Assembly: GCF_001078055.1 (NCBI RefSeq)
Contig: NZ_CP010777.1
Span: forward strand, 580,408 to 644,407
Origin: Rufibacter radiotolerans
Lineage (GTDB): Bacteria; Bacteroidota; Bacteroidia; Cytophagales; Hymenobacteraceae
Direction of reading: 5' to 3'
DNA length: 64,000 bases
In this document: in pieces, positions 1-10,000 of the stretch
How positions within the stretch are numbered: the first letter of the stretch is position 1
Layout: every line of letters starts with the position of its first letter
The notes under the pieces: generated by a model
What the model was told of the DNA's origin: nothing
Seen by the model: only the letters and a program-made list of their open reading frames with translations
Database searches by the model: none
Program-made: the position numbers and the translations under genes

Positions 1-182
1 CTAAGTTTCATTTGTTCCTCCGAGCGCTCACGGCCGCAGGGCCCCGTCTTTCCCCCTCGCACTGCCCTTGCGGCCTATGCTTGTTTATCGCTCTTAGCTA
101 AAGCTTTTGCAGGGCCACAAGCGAGGCGCTCGGAGTAAAGACTGGAATCGGGGGAATGGACACAAAGAGTCATTAGCTCTTC

Positions 183-243
183 CGGATTTGCAATCCCCGG
201 CGGTTGCGATTTTGTCCTTGGTTCCCGACGGATTGCAAATCCG
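183..243. repeat. 14-bp inverted repeat pair
   Basis: CGGATTTGCAATCC at 183-196 is exactly complementary to 230-243, with a 33-nt spacer. It lies next to another palindrome built around the same ATTnCAAATCC-type core. It is probably a small dispersed intergenic element. Confidence 0.7.
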
Positions 244-253
244 CTTATCAGAA

Positions 254-276
254 GTTCGGGATTACAAATCCCGAAC
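254..276. repeat. 23-bp perfect palindrome
   Basis: Two exact 10-bp arms, GTTCGGGATT and its complement, flank a 3-nt centre. There is no T-run on either side, so a terminator role is unlikely. It resembles the neighbouring inverted repeat at 183-243. Confidence 0.75.
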
Positions 277-290
277 AGCATGGGTGGCTT

Positions 291-328
291 TGTTTTAAGC
301 CCATTTTTTGAAAAACAGGCTCAAAACG
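291..328. repeat. dispersed palindrome, copy 1
   Basis: An imperfect member of the window-wide palindrome family (GTTTTAAGCCC...GGCTCAAAAC with a TTTTTTGAAAAA centre). It lies in non-coding DNA. Confidence 0.8.
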
Positions 329-488
329 CTGGAGCGCCCACTAAACGCAGACTCTCCCCTTGAGGATTGCCCAAACGAGAGTTTGAGGCAGCGAGCGGAG
401 CTCTGAAGAGGGGTGTTTACACCGGAGAGCACGCATTCAGTCCCCCTTTGAAGAAGTTAGGGGATGACACACTTCTGTCAATCAACCC

Positions 489-526
489 CGTTTCAAGCCT
501 GTTTTCCGGAAAACGATGCGAAAACG
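489..526. repeat. dispersed palindrome, copy 2
   Basis: CGTTTCAAGCCTGTTTTCC at the left, with a decayed right arm ending in GAAAACG. It abuts the stop codon (527-529) of the minus-strand gene, so it forms the immediate 3' flank of that operon. Confidence 0.75.
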
Positions 527-1384
527 TTACTGCCAACGGTACGCGTAAAGCGCATCTTGCGTGGTGAGGTAAAGGAATTTGTCTCCGGCCAGCACTTGGC
601 GGTAAGGGGGTGCTTGATCTGGGAGGGCGACGGTGCGGGTTTTGAAATTGTAGAGGTGTTGGAAGTGCAGCTGGTTGCCTGAGAGGTAATAGAGCTCATC
701 GCCCAAGAAACCCACGTAGGTGAGGTTGGGGAGGGCAATCTTCTTCTGGTAGTTGCCCATGTTGTCAAACACGAAGATGCCGGAAAGGCGGTCTACCATG
801 TACAGCTTGTTCTGGTACTCCCGCAGGAAGGTGACATCTTGCTGCTGACGGGCCAGAAGTAACTCAAGTGGGTTCTCGTAGACAATTTGGTTGACCCGGG
901 TGTCAATTTTCAGGAGCCGAAACGTGGTTTCGTCAAAAAGCCAGAGGCGGTCATCGGCGGCCAAGGTAGCGGCCCGGATGGTGCCTTGAGTATACTCCCG
1001 TAAATCGGCTAGACCGAGAGGCGTGAGGAAGCGGTCCAGCAGCTGCACCCGTTGCCGGTCCTCGTAGAATACCGTGATTTTGGCGGGACTCCAGGCTTCT
1101 GCCATGGCCACGCGGCCCTGTATGGGTGGGGAGAAGGTATTGATGACTTTGCCTAGCGTGTCTAGCTGAATAATATTCTGGCGGGCATCAGAAAGGTAAA
1201 GGCGGTCGAACCGGTCAATGGAAAGCAGGCTGTTCCCTTTGGCGGGTAAAGTATAAGCCAAAGACCAGGCAGGTGACTGCGTCTGGGCCAGCGCCGGCAA
1301 AAGAGGCAGCCAGCCAAGCAGCCACAGGCAAATATTACGCAGGCTCGTTTTCAAAGTAGGTGAGGCTAAGTTCCTGGCCATCAT
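527..1384 (-). CDS. exported protein of unknown function, beta-propeller-like
   Basis: A 285-residue protein I do not recognise by name. The N-terminus has a basic stretch, then a hydrophobic core (about residues 18-32, LWLLGWLPLLPALA) and a likely signal-peptidase cut before QTQSP, so export is expected. The rest has repeating short hydrophobic strands of the SIDRFDRLYLSD and RLWLFDETTFRLLKID type, as in six-bladed propeller proteins. The start overlaps the end of lpxH by about 50 bp, and it is the last gene of the rsfS-ftsH operon. The second Met (1381) is an equally possible start. The propeller fold is inferred from the strand pattern only. Confidence 0.7.
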   Translation of the reverse strand: MMARNLASPTLKTSLRNICLWLLGWLPLLPALAQTQSPAWSLAYTLPAKGNSLLSIDRFDRLYLSDARQNIIQLDTLGKVINTFSPPIQGRVAMAEAWSPAKITVFYEDRQRVQLLDRFLTPLGLADLREYTQGTIRAATLAADDRLWLFDETTFRLLKIDTRVNQIVYENPLELLLARQQQDVTFLREYQNKLYMVDRLSGIFVFDNMGNYQKKIALPNLTYVGFLGDELYYLSGNQLHFQHLYNFKTRTVALPDQAPPYRQVLAGDKFLYLTTQDALYAYRWQ

Positions 1385-2114
1385 ATACGGCGTAAGAGCA
1401 AAAATTGACCCATTCTCCCAGGTTCAGGTAGCGGCTGCGGTCACCAATAGGTAAATCTAGCGGTAAGTGCCGGTGCCCGAACACGTAGAAGTCATGGTGT
1501 TTCGCTTTCTCCATGTCCTGGCAGTAATGTACCAGCCATTCATCTTCGCCTAAAAATACTTCGTCCTGCTTGGTATTCTGTATCCGGCTGCGGCGCGACC
1601 AGAAGCTGGCCAATCCAATACCCATGTTAGGGTGAATGCGCGCAAACAGCCATTGGCTTACCGGGTTGGCAAATACGCGCTTGAGCACTTTGTAAGTGTA
1701 GTCCTTGGGGCCTAAGCCATCGCCGTGGCCAATGTAAAAAGTGTGCGGACCAATCTGGGTGGAAATGGGTTTCCGGATGATGGGGATGTTCAGCTCTTTG
1801 GGGAAGTAATCAAACATCCACATGTCATGGTTGCCCGTGAACAGGTACACGGGAATGCCGCTGTCAGCTATCTCGGCCAGCTTGCCCTGTAACCTGATAA
1901 AACCTCTGGGGATGGCATGCTTGTATTCAAACCAGAAGTCAAAGATATCGCCTAAGAGGAAAATGGCGTGGGCATCTTCCTTCACCTGATCTAACCACCG
2001 GACAATCTTTTTCTCGCGCGCCAGGCTCTTGTCAGGGGTGGGTACCCCTAAGTGGAAGTCTGAGGCGAAATATACTTTCTTACCAGGGGGAAGAGGGTTA
2101 ATCGGTGTGATCAT
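1335..2114 (-). CDS. lpxH: UDP-2,3-diacylglucosamine diphosphatase (LpxH-like metallophosphoesterase)
   Basis: A 259-residue calcineurin-like phosphoesterase expected to hydrolyse UDP-2,3-diacylglucosamine to lipid X at the inner membrane, a lipid A biosynthesis step. The full metal-binding set is visible: DFH (about 19-21), GD (55-56), GNHD (94-97), GHGD (129-132) and GHRH (213-216). The ATG at 2114 is preferred over the longer open frame because the extension is proline-rich and runs into the LUD gene; with this start the two genes overlap by 17 bp, which suggests coupling. LpxH and the LpxH2-type homologues common in Bacteroidota are hard to separate by eye. Confidence 0.88.
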   Translation of the reverse strand: MITPINPLPPGKKVYFASDFHLGVPTPDKSLAREKKIVRWLDQVKEDAHAIFLLGDIFDFWFEYKHAIPRGFIRLQGKLAEIADSGIPVYLFTGNHDMWMFDYFPKELNIPIIRKPISTQIGPHTFYIGHGDGLGPKDYTYKVLKRVFANPVSQWLFARIHPNMGIGLASFWSRRSRIQNTKQDEVFLGEDEWLVHYCQDMEKAKHHDFYVFGHRHLPLDLPIGDRSRYLNLGEWVNFCSYAVYDGQELSLTYFENEPA

Positions 2115-2748
2115 CAATAAGGAAAAGAATGAGTTCTTTGGGGCCGTGGGCACCCATAACCAGGGTTTTCTCAATATCGGCGGTCCGGCTGGGGCCACTC
2201 ACCAATGATACCATGGAAGGCAGGCGGTTGGCGTATTTTTCCTGCACAAACTGCAGCGCCTGCTTAATGTCTGGCACCAATTGTGACAGCTTGGCCACCA
2301 CCAGGTGCATGGCCGGGTACACAGACAGCCTTCTGCCGCTGGCATTGGCAGATGACACCAGTATGCTGCCGGTGCGGGCTACCAGGGCCTCGCAGGTGGT
2401 AAGGGCAGCTTCGGCTTTGTTGATGAAGTCATCTTCAGAGCCATTGAAATGGATGCCGCCGGCGTGCAGTACTTTTTTGAGCATGGGTTCCCACACATAT
2501 AGGTTGTCCAGGCCGCGTTCTTTCTTGAACTCAAAAAGCTGGTCAAAAAAGTCTTCCTCGCTCTCACAGTACACAAAAACGCCGCTGTTCCTGATAAAGG
2601 CCTCGGCAAACTGCACCGATAGGTCTTCCAGCAAGGGACCGTAAACAGACGTGCTGAAGTCTGGGGTAGGAGGCAGAAAAGGCGCTGACTTTGCCAGCGC
2701 CTCTCTTACCTTCCGGAGCACAATCTCTTTAGATTTGGCTTCGTACAT
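2098..2748 (-). CDS. LUD (LutC/YkgG) domain protein
   Basis: A 216-residue single-domain LUD protein. Typical segments are ARTGSILVSS in the middle and SGPSRTADIEKTLVMGAHGP near the C-terminus. In other bacteria LutC acts with the iron-sulfur proteins LutA and LutB in lactate oxidation, but neither partner is in this window. The gene lies 36 bp downstream of ftsH and overlaps lpxH. A free-standing LUD gene behind ftsH is a recurrent Bacteroidota arrangement as I recall it, and its role there is not established. Confidence 0.85.
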   Translation of the reverse strand: MYEAKSKEIVLRKVREALAKSAPFLPPTPDFSTSVYGPLLEDLSVQFAEAFIRNSGVFVYCESEEDFFDQLFEFKKERGLDNLYVWEPMLKKVLHAGGIHFNGSEDDFINKAEAALTTCEALVARTGSILVSSANASGRRLSVYPAMHLVVAKLSQLVPDIKQALQFVQEKYANRLPSMVSLVSGPSRTADIEKTLVMGAHGPKELILFLIDDHTD

Positions 2749-2784
2749 GCGGTATCTGTTTTTAAGCTACTTTTTAGAAAACAC

Positions 2785-4893
2785 CTAAGAACCAGAGGTA
2801 GTGCCTTCCCCGGTAGAAGATGGCGTGCCGGTTGGCTCTGCGGCCAGAGGCGTATCTTCCCCGTTTTCCTGGGCACCGGTTGGGTGCGTTACGTGCACTT
2901 CAGCGGCTACCTCGCTTTGGGTCTTGCTACGGTCTGTTCCGGCGGTGTGGGCCTGGTAGGTGGTGAGGCCCGCAAACGGACGTTTACCCACCAGGCGCTC
3001 CAGGTCATTCTGGAAAAGGATTTCCTTCTGCAGCAGTTCCTGGGCCACCAGTTCCAGTTCCTCGCGTTTCTCAGCCAGCAATTTTAAGGTGCGTTGGTAG
3101 GCATCACTCACCAGCAGGCGTACCTCAGAGTCAATCACCTCAGCGGTGGTTTCAGAATACGGCTTGGTGAAGGTGTTGTCCGGCTGCTTGGAGTCATAGA
3201 AAGACAGGTTGCCAATACGGTCGTTCATACCATACATGGTCACAATGCTGTAGGCCATTTTGGTAATGCGCTCCAGGTCACTCAGAGCACCGGTAGAGAT
3301 TTTCCCGAACACGATCTGCTCGGCGGCCCGGCCACCAAGGGCCATGCACATCTCGTCTACCAACTGCTCTGTGTTGTACAGGAACTGCTCTTTTGGCAAA
3401 TACTGTGCATATCCTAACGCGGCCACGCCACGTGGAACAATGCTCACTTTCACCAACGGGTCACAGTGCTCCATGAACCAGCCCACAATAGCGTGGCCAG
3501 CCTCATGATAGGCTACAATTTTCTTTTCTTCCGGAGAAATGATCTTGTTCTTCTTCTCCAAACCACCAATCACGCGGTCAATGGCGTCATTGAAGTCCTG
3601 CATGTCAATGGCTTTCTTGTTACGGCGGGCCGCGATCAAGGCTGCTTCATTACACACGTTGGCAATCTCAGCCCCGGCAAAACCAGGGGTCTGGGCGGCC
3701 AGCTTACGGGCGTCAATATCAGAGGCCAGCGTAAGCGGCTTCAAGTGCACGTCAAAGATCTCGGTACGGCCGTTGATGTCTGGCTTGTCAATGCTGATCT
3801 GGCGGTCAAAACGGCCCGGGCGCAGCAACGCTGAGTCCAGAATGTCTGGGCGGTTGGTAGCGGCCAGGATAATTACCCCGGAGTCTGTAGCGAAACCATC
3901 CATCTCTACCAACAGGGAGTTCAGGGTGTTCTCGCGCTCGTCGTTCCCGCCAGGCATCTGCCCGCGGCTACGGCTACGGCCAATGGCGTCAATCTCATCA
4001 ATAAAAATGATACAAGGCGCTTTGGCTTTGGCTTGCTTGAACAGGTCACGCACGCGGGCGGCACCTACCCCAACAAACATCTCCACAAAGTCAGAACCTG
4101 ACAGAGAGAAGAAGGGTACGTCTGCCTCGCCGGCAACGGCTTTGGCCAATAAGGTTTTACCGGTACCCGGAGGGCCAACCAGCAAAGCACCCTTCGGGAT
4201 CTTACCTCCCAGAATAGTGAACTTGGTGGGGTTCTTCAGGAACTCTACAATCTCCTGTATCTCTTCTTTGGCTTCCTCCAGGCCGGCCACGTCTTTGAAC
4301 GTGATCTTTACCTTGTTCTCAGCGTCAAAAAGGGCAGCCTTAGACTTGCCAATGTTGAAGATTTGCCCGCCGGCTCCTCCGGTGGCCATACGGCGCATCA
4401 GGAACCAGAAGCCTACCATCAACAAAATGAAGAACGGCCAGCCCATGAGTAATTCCAGCAGGCCGGTACGTTTCTCTATCTCTAAGGGAACGCGCTGCTC
4501 ACGCGGCACATTTTCCTGCAGTTTGTCCAAGTCTTGCTTGAAAGACTCGGCCGTGATAATAGGGAAATGGTAGTGGGCTCCCTGGCTGCTGCCAGTAATA
4601 CCGCCTCGGCCTTCCAGCTCTGCCCGATATTTGTCGTTCTTGAGGGCTTCGTCTTTCAAAGTCACCTCTGCCACATTGTTATTGACAACCGCTACTTTCT
4701 TTACATCTTGTGCCAGCAACATTTCCTCAAAACGAGGCTGCCGTATCTCTACCGTGGCGTTTAGGTTGTTATAGTAAGTAAGGCCGAAAATAAAAATCAC
4801 AAGCGCCGCCAGAACCCATATCTGCATAGTGGGGCGGGGCGGGGTGGTGGGGATTATTTTCCTTTTCTTCTTATTCTCTGGTTTTTCTGACAT
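2785..4893 (-). CDS. ftsH: ATP-dependent zinc metalloprotease FtsH
   Basis: A 702-residue membrane-anchored AAA+ protease that degrades unassembled membrane proteins and regulatory substrates. Two transmembrane segments (about 24-40 and 147-166) bracket a periplasmic domain. The AAA module has Walker A GPPGTGKT (240-247), Walker [10 protein letters not shown] (295-303) and an arginine finger region near RPGRFDR. The zinc site HEAGH is at 463-467. The last 60 residues are a low-complexity Thr/Gly/Ser/Glu-rich tail typical of a disordered C-terminus. It follows rsfS by 47 bp in the same operon. Confidence 0.98.
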   Translation of the reverse strand: MSEKPENKKKRKIIPTTPPRPTMQIWVLAALVIFIFGLTYYNNLNATVEIRQPRFEEMLLAQDVKKVAVVNNNVAEVTLKDEALKNDKYRAELEGRGGITGSSQGAHYHFPIITAESFKQDLDKLQENVPREQRVPLEIEKRTGLLELLMGWPFFILLMVGFWFLMRRMATGGAGGQIFNIGKSKAALFDAENKVKITFKDVAGLEEAKEEIQEIVEFLKNPTKFTILGGKIPKGALLVGPPGTGKTLLAKAVAGEADVPFFSLSGSDFVEMFVGVGAARVRDLFKQAKAKAPCIIFIDEIDAIGRSRSRGQMPGGNDERENTLNSLLVEMDGFATDSGVIILAATNRPDILDSALLRPGRFDRQISIDKPDINGRTEIFDVHLKPLTLASDIDARKLAAQTPGFAGAEIANVCNEAALIAARRNKKAIDMQDFNDAIDRVIGGLEKKNKIISPEEKKIVAYHEAGHAIVGWFMEHCDPLVKVSIVPRGVAALGYAQYLPKEQFLYNTEQLVDEMCMALGGRAAEQIVFGKISTGALSDLERITKMAYSIVTMYGMNDRIGNLSFYDSKQPDNTFTKPYSETTAEVIDSEVRLLVSDAYQRTLKLLAEKREELELVAQELLQKEILFQNDLERLVGKRPFAGLTTYQAHTAGTDRSKTQSEVAAEVHVTHPTGAQENGEDTPLAAEPTGTPSSTGEGTTSGS

Positions 4894-4940
4894 GGATTGT
4901 TCTCTTCAATAAAGGGTAAACCACCTGTGCAGGCAGTTGT

Positions 4941-5339
4941 TTAAACTACCGCAGACGTAGAGCCTTCTGCCGGCGCTACATGCGTGATTTCAGCGTCACC
5001 CCAGAGTTCTTCCAAGGCGTAGAAATCACGTTTTTCCCGGAGGAAGATATGGGCCACTACGTCTACGTAGTCCAGTACCACCCACTCGCGGTTGGTACGG
5101 CCCTCACTCTGCCAGGGATTCTCTTTGGCTAATTTGAAAACTTCTTCCTCAATGGATGAAGCAATTGCATCTAGTTGCGTATCTGAACTTGCTGAACCAA
5201 TGATAAAATAGTCTGCAACGGCGTTCTTCAGGGATTTCAGGTTAAGAACAACTATATCGACTGCCTTTTTTTCCTGCATACCTTTGATGACCAGTTCTGC
5301 CAATATGTCGGAATTGTCCTTAATCGTGGTGTGTTTCAT
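4941..5339 (-). CDS. rsfS: ribosome silencing factor RsfS
   Basis: A 132-residue RsfS/Iojap (DUF143) protein, which binds ribosomal protein L14 on the 50S subunit and blocks subunit joining under starvation. The core VDIVVLNLKSLKNAVADYFI and the segment REWVVLDYVDVVAHIF match the family. The ATG at 5339 gives the family-length N-terminus; the frame stays open further upstream but there covers the opposite-strand birA. It is the first gene of a minus-strand operon running rsfS-ftsH-LUD-lpxH-exported protein, and 40 bp separate it from the divergent birA. Confidence 0.95.
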   Translation of the reverse strand: MKHTTIKDNSDILAELVIKGMQEKKAVDIVVLNLKSLKNAVADYFIIGSASSDTQLDAIASSIEEEVFKLAKENPWQSEGRTNREWVVLDYVDVVAHIFLREKRDFYALEELWGDAEITHVAPAEGSTSAVV

Positions 5340-5379
5340 TTGGGAAATATAAATTTGATCTTCAAAATTACTAAAGTCT

Positions 5380-6147
5380 TTGCAAAAGTTCTCTGTTAAT
5401 ACACTCTTTATAGGGCAACAACTGGTTTTTATGCCAGAATGTGCCTCTACTAACACAGAGGCCCATGTGCTTCTTAACAAAAATGGCGCCACGGACGGTT
5501 GTGTCATAGTGGCGGGCGCCCAAACCGGCGGGCGCGGCCAACGTGGCAATACCTGGGACGTGGAGCCTGACAAGAACATCACGTTGTCTGTCATTTTAAA
5601 GCCCTCTTTCCTGGAGGCCCAGCATCAGTTCGCCCTGAACATAGCGGTGGCCCTGGCGGCGCTGGACCTTTTGCTGGAGGTATTGCCCCCGGGCAGCAGC
5701 GTCAAATGGCCCAATGACCTGTACCACCAAGATAAGAAACTGGGCGGCATTCTCATAGAAAACACCATCAGTGGCCGGTACCTGCAACACAGCGTGGTAG
5801 GGATGGGAATCAACGTGAACCAGGTGTCCTTTGCGCATGAGCGGGCTACCTCCCTGGCCCTGCTGGCCGGTCAGGAATTCCCCCTTACTGCCTTAACAGG
5901 TAAGTTGTTAGAGAACCTGGAGCGGCGTTACCTGGCTTTGCGAGCCGGGGCGGCCGGCGCCCAGAAGCAGGAGTTCCTGCAACACCTGTACCGGTACCAG
6001 GAGTGGCATAACTTTGAGGTGCAAGGACAGATAGTGAAAGGGCAAATTGCCGGCATAGACGCGGCCGGCCGACTGGCTCTCCTGATTGAACAGAAATTGC
6101 AGTTCTTCCAGTTCCAGGAGGTGAAGTTTGTTATTGGGGACCACTGA
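5380..6147 (+). CDS. birA: biotin--[acetyl-CoA-carboxylase] ligase
   Basis: A single-domain biotin protein ligase that forms biotinyl-AMP and biotinylates carboxylase carrier domains. Motifs: CASTNTEA (substrate-lid start), GRGQRGN (51-57, adenylate-binding loop), KWPND (109-113) and KKLGGILIE (119-127). There is no N-terminal helix-turn-helix, so it is not expected to repress transcription. The start is probably the TTG at 5380: the nearest ATG (5431) would remove the IGQQLVFMPE strand, and an in-frame stop lies at 5356. It is divergent from rsfS. Confidence 0.92.
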   Translation: MQKFSVNTLFIGQQLVFMPECASTNTEAHVLLNKNGATDGCVIVAGAQTGGRGQRGNTWDVEPDKNITLSVILKPSFLEAQHQFALNIAVALAALDLLLEVLPPGSSVKWPNDLYHQDKKLGGILIENTISGRYLQHSVVGMGINVNQVSFAHERATSLALLAGQEFPLTALTGKLLENLERRYLALRAGAAGAQKQEFLQHLYRYQEWHNFEVQGQIVKGQIAGIDAAGRLALLIEQKLQFFQFQEVKFVIGDH

Positions 6148-6149
6148 TT

Positions 6150-6180
6150 CTGGCCTGATTTTTGAAAAACAGACCGAAAG
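6150..6180. repeat. dispersed palindrome, copy 3 (degenerate)
   Basis: GGCCTGATTTTTGAAAAACAG followed by decayed flanks, two bases after the birA stop. It is assigned to the palindrome family from its centre only. Confidence 0.55.
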
Positions 6181-6250
6181 CAGCTTTGGATTGTTAAAAG
6201 GGGATATTGTTCTTTTAAAGGATAGGGTTGTTAAATATTTGCAAGTTTAA

Positions 6251-6282
6251 TTTGGGCCTTTAACCCTTGGTTCTTATATTTG
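6251..6282 (+). promoter_or_regulatory. Bacteroidetes-type promoter
   Basis: TTTG at 6251-6254, exactly 20 nt, then TATATTTG at 6275-6282. This is a full match to the -33/-7 consensus of the Bacteroidetes primary sigma factor. It predicts transcription starting near 6287, about 37 nt before the T9SS cargo gene. Confidence 0.8.
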
Positions 6283-6323
6283 ACCAATTCTGAACGTAGG
6301 AACCAGCTTCTTTCTTATATGGC

Positions 6324-6962
6324 ATGAAAATTTTTACACGCGTTTTCCTGGGAATTCTTTCCCTTGGTATAGTTTTAGGTAGTAATGCGGCCACTCTGGG
6401 AGTAATACCCGGGGGCATACCTGTTGGTAGCCGCCACATAGAAACTTCTTCAAAGTCTGACACCGCCTTGTTGGGTTGGCGTACGCCAGCCAGTTTAACG
6501 GTCACAGACTTTGGTATTCTGTCTGTGCTGCAATTTCCGTCTTATAACCCCAACGCGAAAAAATATTCTCCCTTTCTGGCCACCTCTAAAAGCAACGTTG
6601 GCTTAGTGTCAAAGCTCACGCGTCGTTCTGTCGCTAACTCTTATGCCAGCACCGCCAGCATTAGGGTATTGGCTAGCCAAGGGGTGAAAGAGCCTAAACT
6701 GATTCCCTCGCTTAACGCGTATCCTAACCCGTCCAGGGGCTTGACTAAAATTTCCCTGAGCTCCTTAGGCGAGGAAAAGTATAAAATCAGGATCTCCAAC
6801 GCCATTGGTAAGGTGTACAAAGAGATTCCGGTGACGCAGCCCACCTCTACAGAAACCATTATGGTAGACCTTTCGCCACTGCCGGCCGGGGTGTATTTCT
6901 ACAGCCTGCTGGTGAATGAGAAAATGGTGGAAACCAAACGATTGATCTTGCAGCAACAATAG
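6324..6962 (+). CDS. secreted protein with type IX secretion sorting domain
   Basis: A 212-residue protein with an N-terminal signal peptide (hydrophobic VFLGILSLGIVLGSNAA, residues 7-23), an unassigned Ser/Thr-rich middle, and a C-terminal type A sorting domain (about 130-212). The sorting domain shows YPNPSRG, the strand SNAIGKV, LPAGVYFYSLLVNEK and the closing KRLILQQ. Such domains send proteins through the type IX system to the cell surface or medium. It is a single-gene unit with its own promoter and terminator. Its function beyond export cannot be told. Confidence 0.88.
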   Translation: MKIFTRVFLGILSLGIVLGSNAATLGVIPGGIPVGSRHIETSSKSDTALLGWRTPASLTVTDFGILSVLQFPSYNPNAKKYSPFLATSKSNVGLVSKLTRRSVANSYASTASIRVLASQGVKEPKLIPSLNAYPNPSRGLTKISLSSLGEEKYKIRISNAIGKVYKEIPVTQPTSTETIMVDLSPLPAGVYFYSLLVNEKMVETKRLILQQQ

Positions 6963-6984
6963 GTTGCCCTGCCCATAAAACAGA

Positions 6985-7014
6985 AAGAGCCAGCACCTGC
7001 TGGCTCTTTTTTTT
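6985..7014 (+). terminator. intrinsic terminator after T9SS cargo gene
   Basis: An 11-bp stem (AAGAGCCAGCA paired with 6998-7008), a 2-nt loop, then a run of eight T. Confidence 0.9.
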
Positions 7015-7085
7015 ATTTATTGCCGCTGGCTGCGTCTACACTTTCAGAAAATTGCTAATTTCGAGGGTTCAATTCTAAACACATC

Positions 7086-10000
7086 ATGCTTCAATACAAT
7101 CGGATCAACAATCTGGTGGGCTGGCTGGTATTTGCGGTGGCCACCATCGCGTATGTACTCACCCTAGAGCCAACCGCCAGTTTCTGGGACAGCGGAGAGT
7201 TCATTGCCTGCTCTTATAAGTTATTGGTACCGCACCCTCCGGGAGCGCCGTTCTATCTGTTATTGGGCCGCATCTTCTCCATGTTTGCCGGTGATCCGTC
7301 ACAGGTGGCCTGGTGGGTGAACCTGCTTTCTGCCCTTTCCAGCTCCTTTACCGTGTTGTTTCTGTTCTGGACCATAAGCATTCTGGCCCGCAAACTTCTG
7401 GTGCCGGCCCCTGCAAGAAAGTCTGTGGGAGCTGCTGTGGCCGTGGAGGAGGACATAATAGTGGAGCCTACCCTAGGGCAGACCATTGCCATTATGGGCA
7501 GTGCAGCCGTGGGTGCCCTGGCGTTCACTTTTTCAGATTCTTTTTGGTTCTCGGCTGTTGAGGCCGAGGTATACGCGCTTTCCTCTTTCTTTACTGCGTT
7601 TGTGGTATGGGCCATGTTGCGTTGGGAGGAGCGGGCGCATGACGCCATGTCAGATAAATGGTTGATCCTGATCGCGTACATGGTGGGCCTTTCCATTGGG
7701 GTCCATTTGCTGAACCTGGTAGCCATTCCGGCCCTGGCGTTCATCTTCTTCTTCCGTCTTAAAAAATACTCTAACAAAGGCGCCATCATTACCATGGTGG
7801 TTAGTGCCGTGATTCTGGGCATAGTGCTGGTAGGCGTTATCCCGGGCTTGCCCTCTATTGCGGGTTGGTTTGAGGTGTTGTTCGTGAACAGCTTCGGGCT
7901 ACCGTTTGGGGCAGGCGTGATCTTCTTTGTAGTGATGTTCATTGCCGCCATTGTGTGGGCCGTGAAATATGCCATCAGAAAGGGCAACCGTACGCTGCAC
8001 ACCGCCTTGCTTAGCTTCATCTTTGTGTTGATCGGGTACTCGTCTTACATGATCATCCCTATCCGGTCTAATTATGACCCTACCATTGATGAGAATGACC
8101 CTGAGAACATTGTAAGCTTTGTTTCTTACCTCAAGCGCGAGCAATACGGCGACCGTCCGTTGCTGTTTGGGCCGCAGTTCAACGCCGAACCGATTGACCA
8201 GAAAGAGGGCGCTGCCCAATACATTAAAGGCAAAGACAAATACATTGAGGTAGAGCGCAAAATAGAGGCGGTCTATGACTCCAAAGATAAAACCCTGCTG
8301 CCGCGTCTGTACAGCAACCAGCCGGGCCATATTGCCCAGTACAAGAAATGGGTAGACGTGCAGGAAGGCCAGAAACCTACCATGGGTCAGAACTTCAGCT
8401 TCCTGTTCAATTACCAGATGGGCCACATGTTCTGGCGCTATTTCGGGTGGAATTTTGTGGGTCGCGAAGGCGATATCCAGCACTCCGGTGTGCTATGGCC
8501 TTGGGAAGGTAATGAAGGTCTGCCGGAGCGTGTGGCAGAAAGCAAAGCCCGCAACAACTTCTACATGCTGCCGTTGGCCTTAGGTATTCTGGGCCTGATC
8601 TTCCAGATCAGAAGAAAACAGCGCGATGCCTTTATCGTGGGGCTTCTTTTCATCTTCACGGGTATTGCCATTGTTATCTACCTGAACCAGCCTCCTATTG
8701 AGCCTCGGGAGCGGGACTACACCTTTGCCGGGGCCTTCTATGCCTTCAGCATCTGGATTGGCCTGGGCGTATTGGCCTTAGCCGATTTTCTGCGCAAGAC
8801 CCTGAAGTCTGATGTATTGGCCGGAGGCATTGCCACCGTGCTTGGTTTGCTGGTACCCGGTATCATGGCTGCCCAGGGCTGGGATGACCATGACCGTTCT
8901 GACCGTTACCATTCCGTTGACTCGGCTAAGAACCTGTTGAGTTCCGTAGCGCCAAACGCCATTCTGTTCACCAACGGTGATAATGACACTTTCCCGCTCT
9001 GGTACGCCCAGGAGGTGGAAGGCTTCAGGACCGATGTGCGCGTAGCCGTCCTCAGCTACATGAACACCGACTGGTACCTGGATCAGATGAAGCGGCAGGC
9101 CTACAAGTCTGAGCCGTTCCCCATGATCCTGGAGAATGAGAACTACCGCCAGGGCATCAATGACTACCTGCCGTATGTAGAGCGCAAGGAAGTGGCCGGC
9201 GGCATTGACCTGAAGCAGTACATCCAATTGGTGAAGCAGAACCACCAGGCGCTCCAGATCGGGGACCGCTCGGGCCGTACCTACCTGTCGTTCCCAACCA
9301 AGAACTTCTTCCTGAACATAGACAAGCAGGCGGTGATTGCGGCCAAGGCCGTACCAGCCGCCTTCCAGGATTCAATCGTGAGCCAGATGCGCTGGACCAT
9401 CAAGCAAGGCGGCCTGGAGAAGAAACACCTGGCTATGCTGGATTTGATCGCTAACAACAACTGGAAGCGCCCTGTCTATTTCTCCACCACGGCAGACAAT
9501 TCAGACTTCCTAGGTCTAGAGAACTACCTGCAACTGGAAGGCCTGGCCTACCGCGTGGTGCCGGTGCTCAGCAGAGACCCGGAGCAGACCGGCTATATTG
9601 CCAAAGACATCATGTATGACAACATGATGAACAAATTCTCCTGGCGGAACCTGGGCCGCGAAGACATTTTCTATGATGAGAACTACCTGCGCTTCCCGGC
9701 CAATGCCCGTGACAAATACTACCAGCTGACCATTGAGTATCTGAAGGCAGGAGACAAAGCCACGGCCAAGAAAATCATGGATTACGTCTTCACCCAGCTC
9801 CCTGACAAGTCTATCCCGTATGACTACTACATTCCGCCGTACGTGGTGCCGTTGTACCAGGTAGGGGAGCAGAAGCGGGCCCAGGAAATTGTGAATGTGA
9901 TGTCGGCCCGTTCAGATAAGGCCTTGCGGTATTTCATGGCCCAAAGCTCCATGTTTGAGACCGAGATCAGGATTAATCTCTTTATCATGCAGCAGCTGAT

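Larger units (their letters stand above)
1..488. other. non-coding edge region with short palindromes
   Basis: No convincing gene is present; the short open frames lack codon bias and recognisable products. The stretch holds a 14-bp inverted repeat (183-196/230-243), a 23-bp palindrome (254-276), one copy of the dispersed 38-bp palindrome (291-328), and a block at 429-489 that resembles 20939-21004. It looks like an accumulation site for intergenic repeats downstream of the minus-strand operon that ends at 527. Confidence 0.6.

Noticed and set aside
3539..4573. A 344-codon open frame antisense to ftsH
   Set aside because: It mirrors the ftsH coding frame, is Ser/Arg-rich with no recognisable domain, and the opposite strand encodes a complete, well-conserved protein.
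4941..5594. A 217-residue version of RsfS with an 85-residue N-terminal extension
   Set aside because: The extension lies antisense to the catalytic part of birA and has no homology-like features; the ATG at 5339 gives the normal family length.
7253..8020. A 255-codon open frame antisense to the DUF2723 gene
   Set aside because: Thr/Met/Arg-rich composition typical of an antisense shadow; the plus-strand protein is continuous here.
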